Of a stretch of 64,000 bases of DNA, positions 37,486 through 47,138 are shown one piece after another. Position numbers and translations under genes: made by a program. The stretch spans positions 62,001 through 126,000 of the forward strand of contig NZ_VWPL01000002.1 of NCBI RefSeq assembly GCF_008630065.1, given 5' to 3'. The notes under the pieces were generated by a model. It did not search any database. It was not told where the DNA came from and was given only the letters and a program-made list of their open reading frames with translations. Position 1 is the stretch's first letter. Each line of letters begins with the position of its first letter. The DNA is from Blastochloris sulfoviridis (GTDB taxonomy: Bacteria > Pseudomonadota > Alphaproteobacteria > Rhizobiales > Xanthobacteraceae).

Positions 37486-37857
37486 ATGGCGCGCATCCTG
37501 ATTGCCGAAGACGATTCCGAGGTCCGCGCTCTGGTGGTGCGGGCGCTCGCCGCCCAGGGGCACGAGATCACCGCCGCCGAGGACGGGGGCGCCGCGCTCG
37601 ACATCCTGAGCCGCGAGGAAGGCTGCTTCGACCTGCTGCTGTCGGACATCCAGATGCCGGTGATGGACGGCATCGCCCTCGCTTTGGCGGCGGCGCGCGA
37701 CTATCCGGGCCTGCCGATCCTGCTGATGACCGGCTATGCCGACCAGCGCGAGCGCGCCCACGGCCTCGATGCCATCGTGCGCGAGGTGCTCTCCAAGCCC
37801 TTTACTCTGCCCGAACTGCGGGCGGCGGTCGCCGCGGTGCTGACGCCGGCGGAGTAG
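37486..37857 (+). CDS. cpdR: Single-domain response regulator CpdR
   Basis: A 123-residue receiver domain with acidic pocket ED at 8-10, phospho-acceptor Asp54 (LLSDIQMPVMDG), Thr82 and Lys104 (LSKPF). There is no output domain. The N-terminus MARILIAEDDSEVRALV and the RAHGLDAIVREVLSKPF region match CpdR, the adaptor that in its unphosphorylated form directs ClpXP to degrade CtrA and other proteins. It ends a three-gene unit zinc-ribbon-hpt-cpdR. The CtrA-like site at 4.77 kb is compatible with a CtrA-CpdR circuit in this organism. Confidence 0.9.
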   Translation: MARILIAEDDSEVRALVVRALAAQGHEITAAEDGGAALDILSREEGCFDLLLSDIQMPVMDGIALALAAARDYPGLPILLMTGYADQRERAHGLDAIVREVLSKPFTLPELRAAVAAVLTPAE

Positions 37858-37940
37858 CAGCGGCTCCGTTCTCGTCGTTGCGGCTCGCGCAGCTTCGCTG
37901 CTTGCCTGGGATGGCGCGCGAAACCTGCCGGCATTCTGTC

Positions 37941-40496
37941 TCAGAACTCCCGAAGCAGGCGCTCCAGATAGTCGAGTTCGAGGCGCGGGCGCTCGGCCTC
38001 GCCGAGCCGGCGGCGCAGCTCCTCCAGCACCCGGCGGGCGCGCTGGGCGTCGATGGCGTCGGGGATGCGGTCCTGGCTGGTGGTGTCGAGGTCGCGGTTG
38101 CCGGCGCGCGGCCGGCCCAGCGGATCGGTGTCGTTCCCACTGGCCGGGCCGCTGCGGCTGCCCATGCGGCCCTGGCCTTCGCCCTGGCGGTTCTGCGCCA
38201 GGCTCTGGGCGCCGCGGCGCAGGTTTTCGAGCGCCTTGCCCTGGGAATCGACGGCGCCGTCGGCATTGCCGCCGTCGAGCCGGCGCTCGGCGTCGCGCAT
38301 CGCCTCGCGGGCGCGGCCGAAGGCCTGGCCCTCCGGCCCTTCGGCGCTCTCGCCCTCGCCGGCCTCGCCATTGCCCTGCTCGCGGCGCGAGCGCTGGAGC
38401 TGGTCGAGCAGGTTTTCCAGCTTCTGGCGCAGCGCCTCCTGGCTGTTCTGCAGATCGTCCAGCCGGTCGCTGCGCTCCGGGTCGGCCTCGCCGTGGCGCT
38501 GGCGTTCGCGCTGCTCGCGGCCCTCGCGCCAGGTGCGGTCGCGCAACTGCTGCTGGTTGCGGATCATGTCGCCCAGTTCGTCGAGCGCGTCGCGCGTGCC
38601 GTCCGGCCCTTCGGCCATGTCGCCGGAGCGGCGGCGGTCGATGCTGTCGAGCATCGCCTGCAGCTCCTCCAGCATGCGGCGGGCGGCGTCGCGGGAGCCG
38701 GAGCGGGCGAGGTTCTCCAGCCGGTCGATCATGGCCTGCAGATCCTGCGGACGCAGGATGCGGGCGTTGCGGTCGAGCGGCCGCCTCTGAGCGTCCTGGC
38801 TTTGGTTGCGCTGCATGTCCTCGGCCAGCTCGCGCAGGAAGCGGTCGAGCGTCTGGCGCAGGGCGTCGGTGAGCTGCTTCAGCTCCGCGTCGGTGGCGCC
38901 GCGCTCCAGCGCCTGACGCAGGGCGTCCTCGGCGGCGCGCAGCTCGCGCTCGACGTCGGCGAGGTCGCCGTCCTCGACCTGCACCGCGATTGCCCACAAA
39001 TAATCGACGACGCCGCGCAGATCGTCGTCGTCGCGGGCATTGGCGAGCCGCCAGAAGGCGCTGCGCAGGCCGAGATAGAGGCGGGGGTCGGGCGTGAAGC
39101 GCTCGGGCGCGATCGCCAGGGCGTCGAGCGCGCGCTCCACCTGCGGGCGGCGGGTGGCGTCGAGCGCCAGATTGCGGCGCTGCTCGACCAGCGCCCGCGC
39201 CACCGGATTCGAGAAGCTGCGCTGCGGCAGCACCAGTTCGGCCGGCTCGCTCTGGCCCTCATTGCCGGCGTCGTCGCGGGCGTGCAGCGTCAGCGTCACC
39301 TTGGCGCCGGCGAAGGGGTGGTCGGTGAGGTCCTTCACCGTCTCGCCGATGCCGGCGCGGGTGCGGGCCTGCGGCAGCGCGAGCGGCAGAGCGGGCAGCG
39401 CGTAGAGCGGGCGGCCGGCCTGCGGCTCCTCGCTCCGCCGTATGCGGGCTTCCGCCGAGACCACGCCGTAATCGTCCTCCAGCCGGTAGGCGAGCGACAG
39501 CGCCCCGCGCCCCACGGCATTGGGCGGGCGCGTCAGGCTCACGGCCGGCGGAAGGTCCGGCACGGCGGCGAACGACCACATCAGGTCGGCATCGCCGACA
39601 TCGTGCAGCGACAGCTGGCCGGCGCCGGTGATGACGAGGCGCCGTTCGATGGTGCCGGCGGGCGGGGCAGGCGCGTCGTCCTGGTCCGGCAGGTCGGCCA
39701 GGCCGCCCTGCGCGCGCAGCGCCAGGGTGCCGAGGCCGGTCGCGCGCACCGTCGCCACGCTGCCGGCCGGCACCTCGATCGGGCCCGTGCCGCGGGCCTC
39801 GCTCACGGGCTCGCCCGAGCGCACGCCCGACAGCAGCAAGGGCGGGCGGCCGGTATAGGCGGGAGGCGTCACCCAGGCGTCGATGCGGTAGGGCGGTGCC
39901 GAGGCCGCGCCGGTCCAGTCGAACGCCGTCAGGATGCGCCGGCCGCGATCGCCCTCGGCCATGAACCAGGTGGCGACGAGCAGCAGCAGCACCAGCGCGC
40001 GCAGCGCCCACGGGTCGCGCTCCACCATGCGCGGGCTCGGCAGGCCGGCATCGAGCGTGCCGCTCTGCGCCAGCATGCGTTCGCGGTGGGCCTCCCACAG
40101 CGCCCGCGACATCGGGTCGTCGCGCCGGGTGGCGAGCGGGTCGTCGAGCGCGCTCACCGGCCGGTGCGGCTGGCCGGAGACCGCATCGAGCCGCCGCAGG
40201 GCGGCGCCGCGGCCGGGCCGGCGCAGCCGCAGCAGCGGCGCTCCGGCATAGGCGGCGAGCGCGATGAAGCCGAACAGCACGACCGGCCGGCCGAGCGGCG
40301 GCAGCACCGACCACAGATCGGCCCAGGAGGCCGCCAGGAACAGGCCGATCGCCGAGCCGAGGCGCACCAGCGGCGGCCAGACCTGCTCCCACAGCAGCAC
40401 GTGGCGGGCGCGCTCCACCGCCGGCGCCAGCGGCGCGGCCGACGGGGGCTCCGGCGGGCGGATGTCGGGCGGTGCGATCCGTGAGGTGTCGGTCAC
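37941..40496 (-). CDS. TIGR02302/DUF4175 membrane protein, 851 aa
   Basis: A large alphaproteobacterial protein of unknown function. Three membrane helices lie in the N-terminal 200 residues (for example IGLFLAASWADLWSVLP; PVVLFGFIALAAYAGAP; LVLLLLVATWF), followed by a periplasmic region with DAWVTPPAYTGRPPLLL and RLEDDYGVVSAEARIRR, then a long charged coiled-coil tail rich in Q, R and E, including RRRSGDMAEGPDG. GTG 40496 is chosen for its CGGAG site 5 nt upstream. It lies between lysA and cpdR, as in other Rhizobiales. An envelope role is likely but inferred. Confidence 0.88.
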   Translation of the reverse strand: MTDTSRIAPPDIRPPEPPSAAPLAPAVERARHVLLWEQVWPPLVRLGSAIGLFLAASWADLWSVLPPLGRPVVLFGFIALAAYAGAPLLRLRRPGRGAALRRLDAVSGQPHRPVSALDDPLATRRDDPMSRALWEAHRERMLAQSGTLDAGLPSPRMVERDPWALRALVLLLLVATWFMAEGDRGRRILTAFDWTGAASAPPYRIDAWVTPPAYTGRPPLLLSGVRSGEPVSEARGTGPIEVPAGSVATVRATGLGTLALRAQGGLADLPDQDDAPAPPAGTIERRLVITGAGQLSLHDVGDADLMWSFAAVPDLPPAVSLTRPPNAVGRGALSLAYRLEDDYGVVSAEARIRRSEEPQAGRPLYALPALPLALPQARTRAGIGETVKDLTDHPFAGAKVTLTLHARDDAGNEGQSEPAELVLPQRSFSNPVARALVEQRRNLALDATRRPQVERALDALAIAPERFTPDPRLYLGLRSAFWRLANARDDDDLRGVVDYLWAIAVQVEDGDLADVERELRAAEDALRQALERGATDAELKQLTDALRQTLDRFLRELAEDMQRNQSQDAQRRPLDRNARILRPQDLQAMIDRLENLARSGSRDAARRMLEELQAMLDSIDRRRSGDMAEGPDGTRDALDELGDMIRNQQQLRDRTWREGREQRERQRHGEADPERSDRLDDLQNSQEALRQKLENLLDQLQRSRREQGNGEAGEGESAEGPEGQAFGRAREAMRDAERRLDGGNADGAVDSQGKALENLRRGAQSLAQNRQGEGQGRMGSRSGPASGNDTDPLGRPRAGNRDLDTTSQDRIPDAIDAQRARRVLEELRRRLGEAERPRLELDYLERLLREF

Positions 40497-40661
40497 GCAA
40501 ACTCCGGGCAAATCCCGAGCAAGCATAACACGGGCCGAATCGGCCGAAAGTGAGCCGGTGGACACGAGCGCGTCAGCATCCGGGCGCAGGATAGGGTTTT
40601 GGTCCGGAAACGGCCCCGGGTCGCGAGCCTTCGGCCCTTGCCCGGGACGACGAGGTGGCGC

Positions 40662-41927
40662 TCACAGCCAGGGCGGCAGGCGGTCGAGCGTGATCAGCAC
40701 CTCGACCCCGACGCGCGGGCGCACCAGCGCCCATTCGTCGCCCTTCACCAGCACCTCCGGCACCAGCGGGCGGGTGTTGTAGGTCGAGGCCTGCACCGCG
40801 CCATAGGCGCCGGCGGTGAGGATGGCGATGAGGTCGCCGGCCTTCATCTCCGGCAGATCGCGGTCCTGGGCCTGGAAGTCACCGGTCTCGCACACCGGGC
40901 CGACCACGTCGGCCACCATGCGCGGACCGCCCGGCGCGGGCTCCTTCAGCGGGCGGATGTCGTGGAACGCCTCGTAGAGGGTGGGGCGGATCAGGTCGTT
41001 CATGCCGGCGTCGGTGATGACGAAGGTCTTGGCCTCGCCTTCCTTGACGTAGAGCACCCTGGCCACCAGCACCCCGGCATTGCCGACGATCAGCCGGCCG
41101 GGCTCGATGATCACCTTGCAGCCCAGCGGGGCGATGTGCCGGCGCACGATCTCGCCATAGCGCAGCGGCTCGGGCGGCGGCTCGTTGTCGGTGCGGTAGG
41201 GGATGCCGAGCCCGCCGCCGAGATCGACGTGGTGGATGGCGTGGCCGTCGGCGCGCAGCTCGCCCACCAGTTCGGCGAGGATGGCGAAGGCGTCCTCGAA
41301 CGGCGCCAGATCGACGATCTGGCTGCCGATATGCATGTCGACGCCGGCAATGCGGATGCCGGGCATCTTCGCCGCCTCGGCATAGACGGCGCGGGCCTTC
41401 GCGCGCGGGATGCCGAACTTATTCTCGGCCTTGCCGGTGGCGATCTTCTTGTGGGTCTTGGCGTCGACATCGGGATTGATGCGCAGCGACACGGCGGCGA
41501 CCTTGCCCTTCGCCTGCGCCACCTTCGACAGCGCGGCCAGCTCGGGCTCGGATTCAACGTTGAGGCACAGGATGCCGGCGTCCAGCGCGCCGGCGAGCTC
41601 GGCCTCGGTCTTGCCGACGCCGGAGAACACGATCTTGTCGGCCGGCATGCCGGCGGTGAGCGCACGCTGAAGCTCCCCGCCCGAGACCACGTCGGCGCCG
41701 GCGCCGAGCCCGGCCAGCGTCGCCAGCACCGCCTGGTTGGAATTGGCCTTCAGCGCGTAGCAGATCAGATGGTCGAGCCCGGCCAGTGCCTCGTCGAACA
41801 CCTGGTAGTGGCGGGCGAGCGTCGCGGTCGAATAGCAATAGACCGGCGTGCCGACGCGCGTGGCGATCTCGGCCAGTGCGACGTCCTCGGCGAAGAGGGC
41901 GCCGCCGCGATAGGCGAAATGGTTCAT
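40662..41927 (-). CDS. lysA: Diaminopimelate decarboxylase
   Basis: Decarboxylates meso-diaminopimelate to lysine. The 421-residue fold-III PLP enzyme has Lys60 in CYALKANSN, the HIGSQI motif, DLGGGLGIPY (phosphate loop), EPGRLIVGNAG and the partner-subunit active-site CETGD segment. It is 16 bp downstream of a small lipoprotein gene and in the order argH-lipoprotein-lysA-TIGR02302. All catalytic residues seen are intact. Confidence 0.96.
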   Translation of the reverse strand: MNHFAYRGGALFAEDVALAEIATRVGTPVYCYSTATLARHYQVFDEALAGLDHLICYALKANSNQAVLATLAGLGAGADVVSGGELQRALTAGMPADKIVFSGVGKTEAELAGALDAGILCLNVESEPELAALSKVAQAKGKVAAVSLRINPDVDAKTHKKIATGKAENKFGIPRAKARAVYAEAAKMPGIRIAGVDMHIGSQIVDLAPFEDAFAILAELVGELRADGHAIHHVDLGGGLGIPYRTDNEPPPEPLRYGEIVRRHIAPLGCKVIIEPGRLIVGNAGVLVARVLYVKEGEAKTFVITDAGMNDLIRPTLYEAFHDIRPLKEPAPGGPRMVADVVGPVCETGDFQAQDRDLPEMKAGDLIAILTAGAYGAVQASTYNTRPLVPEVLVKGDEWALVRPRVGVEVLITLDRLPPWL

Positions 41928-41943
41928 GGCGTGCCGGCGAGGC

Positions 41944-42174
41944 TCAGTTCAGCAGCTTGTCGAGCAGGATCGGGTCCTTGGGCTTGACCGGCCCCTTGGG
42001 CGGCTTGGCCTTGTCGTTTTCGGTGCCGGGCGGCGGCTCCCAGCTGCCGGGCGGCGGCTCCAGCGCGCCCTTGCGGCCGCAGCCCGCCGTGGCCGCGGCC
42101 AAAACGAGCGCGCCGGCGAGGAGGAACAGGCGGCGGCGGGAGGGGAGAATCGCACTCACGCGGGTCGTCTCCAT
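41944..42174 (-). CDS. Small lipoprotein, LptM-like
   Basis: A 76-residue lipoprotein precursor: basic start (RRRLF), hydrophobic LLAGALVLAAATAG and lipobox Cys (TAGC) near residue 32. The mature part GRKGALEPPPGSWEPPPG followed by a lysine/proline-rich tail is unstructured. The C-G-x-K-G-x-L-E/Y-x-P-P pattern and position just upstream of lysA match LptM (YifL), which in E. coli assists LptD assembly; the role here is by analogy. The lipobox -3 residue (Thr) is not ideal. Confidence 0.75.
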   Translation of the reverse strand: METTRVSAILPSRRRLFLLAGALVLAAATAGCGRKGALEPPPGSWEPPPGTENDKAKPPKGPVKPKDPILLDKLLN

Positions 42175-42265
42175 GAAGCAGGGCCGTATCAAGCGGGGCC
42201 GTGCAGTCCGGGCGTCCGGCCCGAGGTCGCGACGGACGCCCCGGCCGGCAAAATCTCTGCCTTGT

Positions 42266-43663
42266 CTACGCCGCGCGGCCCTCGGCCGCCAGTTTTTCCA
42301 GCCAGCGTTTGGCCTGGGCCTCGACATTGGCCGGCGCGGTGCCGCCATAGGAGGTGCGGCTCCTCACCGAGTTCTCGACCGAGAGCACCTCGTAGACCTC
42401 GGCGGTGATGCGCGGCTCGACCGCCTGCATCTGGTCGAGCGCCAGCTCGTCCAGGGCGAGCCCGGCGGCCGCCGCAGCGGCGACGATGCGGCCGGTGACG
42501 TGGTGGGCCTCGCGGAACGGCAGGTTGAGGCGGCGCACCAGCCAGTCGGCAAGGTCGGTGGCGGTGGAGTAGCTGCCGCCGGCCGCGGCCTTCATCGCCC
42601 CGGCATTGGGTTCGAGATCGCGGATCATGCCGGCCATCGCGGCGAGGGCCAGCGACAGGGTGGCGAGCGCATCGAAGCCGCCCTCCTTGTCCTCCTGCAT
42701 GTCCTTGGCATAGGCGAGCGGCAGGCCCTTCATCACCGTGAGGATGCCGATCAGCGCGCCGACGATTCGTCCGGTCTTGGCGCGTACCAGTTCGGCGGCG
42801 TCGGGGTTCCTCTTCTGCGGCATGATCGAGGAGCCGGTGGTGAAGGCGTCCGACAGGCGCACGAAGCCGAACGGCGCCGAGGTCCAGATCACGATCTCCT
42901 CGGCCAGCCGCGACAGGTGGACGGCGGCGATCGCGGCCATGGCCAGCGATTCCATCAGGAAGTCGCGATCCGACACCGCATCCAGCGAATTGGCGGTCGG
43001 CCGGTCGAAGCCGAGCTCGGCCGCGGTCATGTCGCGGTCGATCGGAAACGAGGTGCCGGCGAGCGCCGCCGAGCCCAGCGGGCACTCGTTGAGGCGGCGG
43101 CGGGCATCCTTAAGCCGGCCGCGGTCCCGCGCCGCCATCTCGACATAGGCCAGCAGATGATGGCCGAAGGTCACCGGCTGGGCGGTCTGCAAATGGGTGA
43201 AGCCCGGCATCACGGTGGCGGCGTGCGCCAGCGCCTTCTCGGCCAGCGCCTGCTGGAAGTCCTTGAACTGGAGGTCGAGCGTATCCAGCGTGTCGCGCAC
43301 CCACAGCCGGAAGTCGGTCGCCACCTGGTCGTTGCGCGAGCGTGCGGTGTGCAGCCGCCCGCCGGCCGGGCCGATGCGCTCGGTCAGCCGCGCCTCGATG
43401 TTGAGGTGGATGTCCTCCAATTCGCGCGAGAACTGGAAGGTGCCGGCGTCGATCTCGGCCTCGATGGCGGCGAGCCCGAAGCGGATGGCGGCGGCGTCCT
43501 CGGCCGAGATGATGCCCTTGGCCGCCAGCATGGCGGCATGCGCCATCGAGCCGCGAATGTCCTGGGCGTGCAGGCGCTTGTCGAAGCCGATCGAGGCGTT
43601 GATCTCCGCCATGATCTCGGCGGGCGGCGAGGCGAAGCGGCCGCCCCACATCCTGTTGCTCAT
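42266..43663 (-). CDS. argH: Argininosuccinate lyase
   Basis: Cleaves argininosuccinate to arginine and fumarate. The 465-residue fumarase/aspartase-family protein has MWGGRF at the start, [27 protein letters not shown] and the signature [11 protein letters not shown] (277-287). ATG 43663 has CGGAGAA 6 nt upstream and gives the standard N-terminus; a longer start would add 13 residues without support. It lies upstream of the lipoprotein-lysA pair. All key residues are intact. Confidence 0.97.
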   Translation of the reverse strand: MSNRMWGGRFASPPAEIMAEINASIGFDKRLHAQDIRGSMAHAAMLAAKGIISAEDAAAIRFGLAAIEAEIDAGTFQFSRELEDIHLNIEARLTERIGPAGGRLHTARSRNDQVATDFRLWVRDTLDTLDLQFKDFQQALAEKALAHAATVMPGFTHLQTAQPVTFGHHLLAYVEMAARDRGRLKDARRRLNECPLGSAALAGTSFPIDRDMTAAELGFDRPTANSLDAVSDRDFLMESLAMAAIAAVHLSRLAEEIVIWTSAPFGFVRLSDAFTTGSSIMPQKRNPDAAELVRAKTGRIVGALIGILTVMKGLPLAYAKDMQEDKEGGFDALATLSLALAAMAGMIRDLEPNAGAMKAAAGGSYSTATDLADWLVRRLNLPFREAHHVTGRIVAAAAAAGLALDELALDQMQAVEPRITAEVYEVLSVENSVRSRTSYGGTAPANVEAQAKRWLEKLAAEGRAA

Positions 43664-43875
43664 GATCGTTCTCCGAGGCTGAGACGGTGGGGGCACGAGC
43701 ACCGGGCAGACGGAAGCGCCAAGGCGGCAGCGCCGCCGGACGCGGAGGAATGCCCGGCTTTCCGCAGCGGCCCTCGCCGGACCCGGCGTGTTCTAAGGGA
43801 TCGACGGCGGTGGCGGCAAGGTGGCGGGCGCGATCCGTCGCGCATCGCGGCGCTGGCCTTCAGCGCATCCTCCGA

Positions 43876-43963
43876 TGTACGGAACTCAAGCGGACGCTCT
43901 GCGGCTTGATCTGTCGCAATCCCGTCCGCAGGACCGGTTCGCGCTCTTGCGGAGAATGCTCTA
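43876..43963. repeat. RIME-like element containing the hbd stop codon
   Basis: GAACTCAAGCGGACGCTCT is followed by a diverged second hairpin that ends CTTGCGGAGAATGCTCTAG. The last CTA (43961-43963) is the TAG stop of hbd on the minus strand, so the gene ends exactly at the element border (TAGAGCATTCTCC). Confidence 0.7.
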
Positions 43964-44842
43964 GCGGGTCGGCACCGGCTTCTCGCCGCGATAGTCGTAG
44001 AAGCCGCGCTGGGTCTTGCGGCCGAGCCAGCCGGCCTCGACGTACTTCACCAGCAGTGGGCAGGGCCGGTACTTGGAGTCGGCCAAGCCCTCATAGAGCA
44101 CCTGCATGATCGACAGGCAGGTGTCGAGGCCGATGAAGTCGGCGAGCTGCAGCGGCCCCATCGGGTGGTTGGCGCCGAGCCGCATGGCGTTGTCGATGGC
44201 CTCGACGGTACCGACGCCCTCATAGAGCGTGTAGACCGCCTCGTTGATCATCGGCAGCAGGATGCGGTTGACGATGAAGGCCGGGAAATCCTCCGCCACC
44301 GCATAGGTCTTGCCGAGCCGCCGCACGAACTCCTTGGAGGCCTCGAAGGTCTCCTCGCCGGTGGCGATGCCGCGCACCAGCTCCACCAGCTCCATCAGCG
44401 GCACCGGGTTCATGAAATGGATGCCCATGAACCGTTCGGGCCGGTCGGTCACCGCGGCGAGCCGGGTGATCGAGATCGAGGAGGTGTTGGTGGCGATCAT
44501 GGCGCGGGGATTGAGGACGACGCACAGATCGACCAGGATCTTGCGCTTGATGTCCTCCTTCTCCACCGCGCTCTCGATCACCAGATTGCAGTCGGCGAGC
44601 CGGGCGAGGCCGACCGAGGGCTTGATGCGGTCGAGCGCGATCTTGCGCTCCTCGTCCGTCAGCTTGCCGCGGGTGACAAGGCGAGCCATGTTGCCGGTGA
44701 TGGTCGCGAGGCCGGATTTGACGCGGTCCTCGGACACGTCGCTGAGAACGACGTCGTAGCCGGCGACGGCACAGACATGGGCGATGCCGTTTCCCATCTG
44801 GCCGGCGCCGATGACTCCAATCTTCTTGATTTCGAACGTCAT
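43961..44842 (-). CDS. hbd: 3-hydroxybutyryl-CoA dehydrogenase
   Basis: Interconverts acetoacetyl-CoA and (S)-3-hydroxybutyryl-CoA. The 293-residue HCDH-family protein has the NAD loop GVIGAGQMGNGIAHVCA, ESAVEKEDIKRKIL, the catalytic-histidine motif MGIHFMNPVPLMELVELV and NRILLPMINEAV. ATG 44842 begins the conserved fold; a longer frame exists but is unsupported. The same strand carries etfB-etfA 317 bp upstream, fitting a shared role in short-chain acyl-CoA oxidation and supply of C4 units to the ethylmalonyl-CoA pathway. Confidence 0.93.
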   Translation of the reverse strand: MTFEIKKIGVIGAGQMGNGIAHVCAVAGYDVVLSDVSEDRVKSGLATITGNMARLVTRGKLTDEERKIALDRIKPSVGLARLADCNLVIESAVEKEDIKRKILVDLCVVLNPRAMIATNTSSISITRLAAVTDRPERFMGIHFMNPVPLMELVELVRGIATGEETFEASKEFVRRLGKTYAVAEDFPAFIVNRILLPMINEAVYTLYEGVGTVEAIDNAMRLGANHPMGPLQLADFIGLDTCLSIMQVLYEGLADSKYRPCPLLVKYVEAGWLGRKTQRGFYDYRGEKPVPTR

Positions 44843-44893
44843 CGTTCCCACTCGCCCAGGTGCGCAGAGGGTCGTCCCTTCGCGCGAGAGCAC

Positions 44894-45088
44894 CTTATAC
44901 GGATTCCGGCCTGATCGGCCGGAATCCGTACCATGCGAACTTCGGCCCAGGGGCCGGCGTTCGTGTCACATGAAATCGGGCGGATCAAGCCGGATTTCGA
45001 ACTTCCAGTCGCCAAGAATCCATTATCGAACAAGGATTTTTGCCGAGTGTGGTTCCGTGATCACGGCATCACCTTCCGGAAACCGGGT
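44894..45088. repeat. Composite palindromic element, copy 3 (reverse, expanded), in the etfA-hbd gap
   Basis: The 317-bp gap 44843-45159 holds no gene. Module C is TACGGATTCCGGCC paired with GGCCGGAATCCGTA (44896-44928). A GGCCCAGGGGCC hairpin follows, then a diverged reverse module B (AATCC...GGATTTTTGCCG) and module A-like CTTCCGGAAACCGG. A 12-bp tandem array fills the rest up to the etfA stop. Confidence 0.6.
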
Positions 45089-45099
45089 TGCCCGCTGAC

Positions 45100-45171
45100 T
45101 CCTTTGCCGACTCACTTGCCGGTTCAATTGCCAATTCGCTTACCGGTTCACGGGCCGATTCACTTGCCGAT
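45100..45171. repeat. 12-bp x 6 tandem array grown from the etfA stop codon
   Basis: Six contiguous 12-mers (TCACTTGCCGAT at 45160-45171, then TCACGGGCCGAT, TCGCTTACCGGT, TCAATTGCCAAT, TCACTTGCCGGT, TCCTTTGCCGAC going down). On the minus strand the first encodes the last etfA codons I-G-K-stop; three further units also carry an in-frame TGA. Confidence 0.9.
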
Positions 45172-46110
45172 CTTGGCCAGCTCGTCCTGCAGGGCCGGGA
45201 GGGCCTGATAGAGGTCCGCTACTAGGCCGTAGTCGGCGACCTGGAAGATCGGCGCTTCCTCGTCCTTGTTGATCGCCACGATCACCTTGGAATCCTTCAT
45301 GCCGGCGAGGTGCTGGATGGCACCCGAAATACCGACCGCGATGTAGAGGTCCGGCGCCACCACCTTGCCGGTCTGGCCGACCTGCCAGTCGTTGGGGGCG
45401 AAGCCGGCATCGACCGCGGCGCGCGAGGCGCCGACCGCCGCGCCCAGCCTGTCGGCCAGCGGCTCGATGTATTTGGCGAAGTTCTCACGCGACTGCATCG
45501 CCCGGCCGCCCGACACCACCACCTTGGCCGAGGTCAGCTCCGGCCGGTCGGAGACCGACAGCTCCTCGCCGACGAAGCTCGCAAGGCCAGGGTCGGCCGC
45601 AGGCGAGACCGCCTCGACCGGCGCGTCCGCGCCGCCCGCCGGGGTGGCGGCGAAGCTCGCGGTGCGCACGGTGAGGACCTTCACCTTATCGGCCGACTGC
45701 ACGGTCTGGATGGCGTTGCCGGCATAGATCGGCCGCTCGAACGTGTCGGGCCCCACCACCTTGGTGATCTCGGACACCTGCATGACGTCGAGCATCGCGG
45801 CGACGCGCGGCATCAGGTTCTTGCCGGTGGTGGTGGCGGCCGTGACCAGCGCGCCATAGCCGCCGGCGAGCGACACCACGAGAGCCGCCACCGGCTCGGC
45901 GAGCAAATGGGCGTAGCGGGCGTCGTCGGCGAGCAGCACCTTCTCCACGCCCTCCAGCTTGGCGGCGGCGTCGGCGATGGCCCCCACGCCCGCGCCCGCC
46001 ACCAGCACATGGACCGGCGCGCCGAGCCCGCGGGCGGCGGTGAGCGCCTTGGCGGTGGCGTCGGAGAGATGGCCCGCGGCGTAATCGGCGATCAGCAGCG
46101 TCGTCATCAC
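45160..46110 (-). CDS. etfA: Electron transfer flavoprotein, alpha subunit
   Basis: FAD-binding subunit of the soluble carrier that passes electrons from acyl-CoA dehydrogenases to ETF-quinone oxidoreductase. The 316-residue protein has the C-terminal FAD domain with [34 protein letters not shown] followed by TGK, and [17 protein letters not shown]. It starts ATG-ATG over the etfB stop (coupled). Its likely partners here include the Mcd-type dehydrogenase at 49.5 kb. The 3' end is a tandem-array seed. Confidence 0.96.
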   Translation of the reverse strand: MMTTLLIADYAAGHLSDATAKALTAARGLGAPVHVLVAGAGVGAIADAAAKLEGVEKVLLADDARYAHLLAEPVAALVVSLAGGYGALVTAATTTGKNLMPRVAAMLDVMQVSEITKVVGPDTFERPIYAGNAIQTVQSADKVKVLTVRTASFAATPAGGADAPVEAVSPAADPGLASFVGEELSVSDRPELTSAKVVVSGGRAMQSRENFAKYIEPLADRLGAAVGASRAAVDAGFAPNDWQVGQTGKVVAPDLYIAVGISGAIQHLAGMKDSKVIVAINKDEEAPIFQVADYGLVADLYQALPALQDELAKIGK

Positions 46111-46856
46111 AGCACCCCCGCTTCGTTCTTGAGCTTGGCGACCAGCTCCTCGACCGAGGCGACCTTGGCGCCGGACTTGCGGGCGGGCGGTTCGGTGGTC
46201 TTGAGCACCTTGAGGCGCGGCGCCACGTCGACGCCGAGCGCCTCGGGCGTCTTCTCGTCGATCGGCTTCTTCTTGGCCTTCATGATGTTGGGCAGGCTGG
46301 CGTAGCGCGGCTCGTTGAGCCGCAGGTCGGTGGTCACCACCGCCGGCAGCTTCAGCCGCACGGTGGCAAGACCGCCATCGACCTCGCGGGTGACGTTGAG
46401 CGAGCCGTCGGTCGCCACCACCTTGGAGGCGAAGGTGCCCTGCGGCCAGCCGAGCAGGGCGGCCAGCATCTGGCCGGTCTGGTTGCAGTCGTCGTCGATC
46501 GCCTGCTTGCCCATGATCACCAGGCCCGGGGCCTCGGCCTCGACCAGCTTGGCGAGAATCTTGGCGACCGCCAGCGGCTCGACCACCGCATCGGTCTTCA
46601 CCAGGATGCCGCGGTCGGCCCCCATGGCGAGCGCGGTACGCAGCGTCTCGGAGGCCTGCGCCGGGCCGATCGACACCGCCACGATCTCGGTCGCCGTGCC
46701 CTTCTCCTTCAGCCGGATGGCCTCCTCGACGGCGATCTCGTCGAACGGATTCATCGACATCTTGACATTGGCGAGATCAACGCCCGAACCGTCCGCCTTG
46801 ACGCGGATCTTGACATTGTAATCGACCACCCGCTTCACGGGCACCAGAACCTTCAT
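46107..46856 (-). CDS. etfB: Electron transfer flavoprotein, beta subunit
   Basis: AMP-binding subunit of ETF, 249 residues, the standard length. It opens [20 protein letters not shown] and has [40 protein letters not shown] and the ETF-beta signature region [27 protein letters not shown] lies 6 nt before ATG 46856. The stop overlaps the etfA start. Confidence 0.97.
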   Translation of the reverse strand: MKVLVPVKRVVDYNVKIRVKADGSGVDLANVKMSMNPFDEIAVEEAIRLKEKGTATEIVAVSIGPAQASETLRTALAMGADRGILVKTDAVVEPLAVAKILAKLVEAEAPGLVIMGKQAIDDDCNQTGQMLAALLGWPQGTFASKVVATDGSLNVTREVDGGLATVRLKLPAVVTTDLRLNEPRYASLPNIMKAKKKPIDEKTPEALGVDVAPRLKVLKTTEPPARKSGAKVASVEELVAKLKNEAGVL

Positions 46857-46929
46857 CCAAATCTCCCCGCGGAGCAGCACTCTCGCCGGCCTCGCCAGGG
46901 CGCGAACGGCGGGCTGCGCGTCTTGTTAT

Positions 46930-47045
46930 GCGAAATCCGCCCTCGAGGGCGGATTTCGGCGTCCGGTCGCCGAATTCCCGTTGCCGAACAAGAGGTTTCG
47001 GCGAAACCGCATCCGGGACCGCAACGGGATCAGCCGGAAACGGCG
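46930..47045. repeat. Composite palindromic element, copy 4 (reverse)
   Basis: GAAATCCGCCC pairs with GGGCGGATTTC (46932-46957) as module C. GTCGCCGAATTCCCGTTGCC and AAGAGGTTTCGGCGAAACC form reverse module B. GATCAGCCGGAAACGG ends it as module A. It lies between etfB and the rhomboid gene. Confidence 0.6.
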
Positions 47046-47138
47046 CTGTTTCGCCGCCCTCGGGCGCACGAAGCCGGGGCACGGTAGCGGTGGGGCAACG
47101 ATTGTCAATTATGCGGCCGGCGTAGAGCCCGCCCCGAG

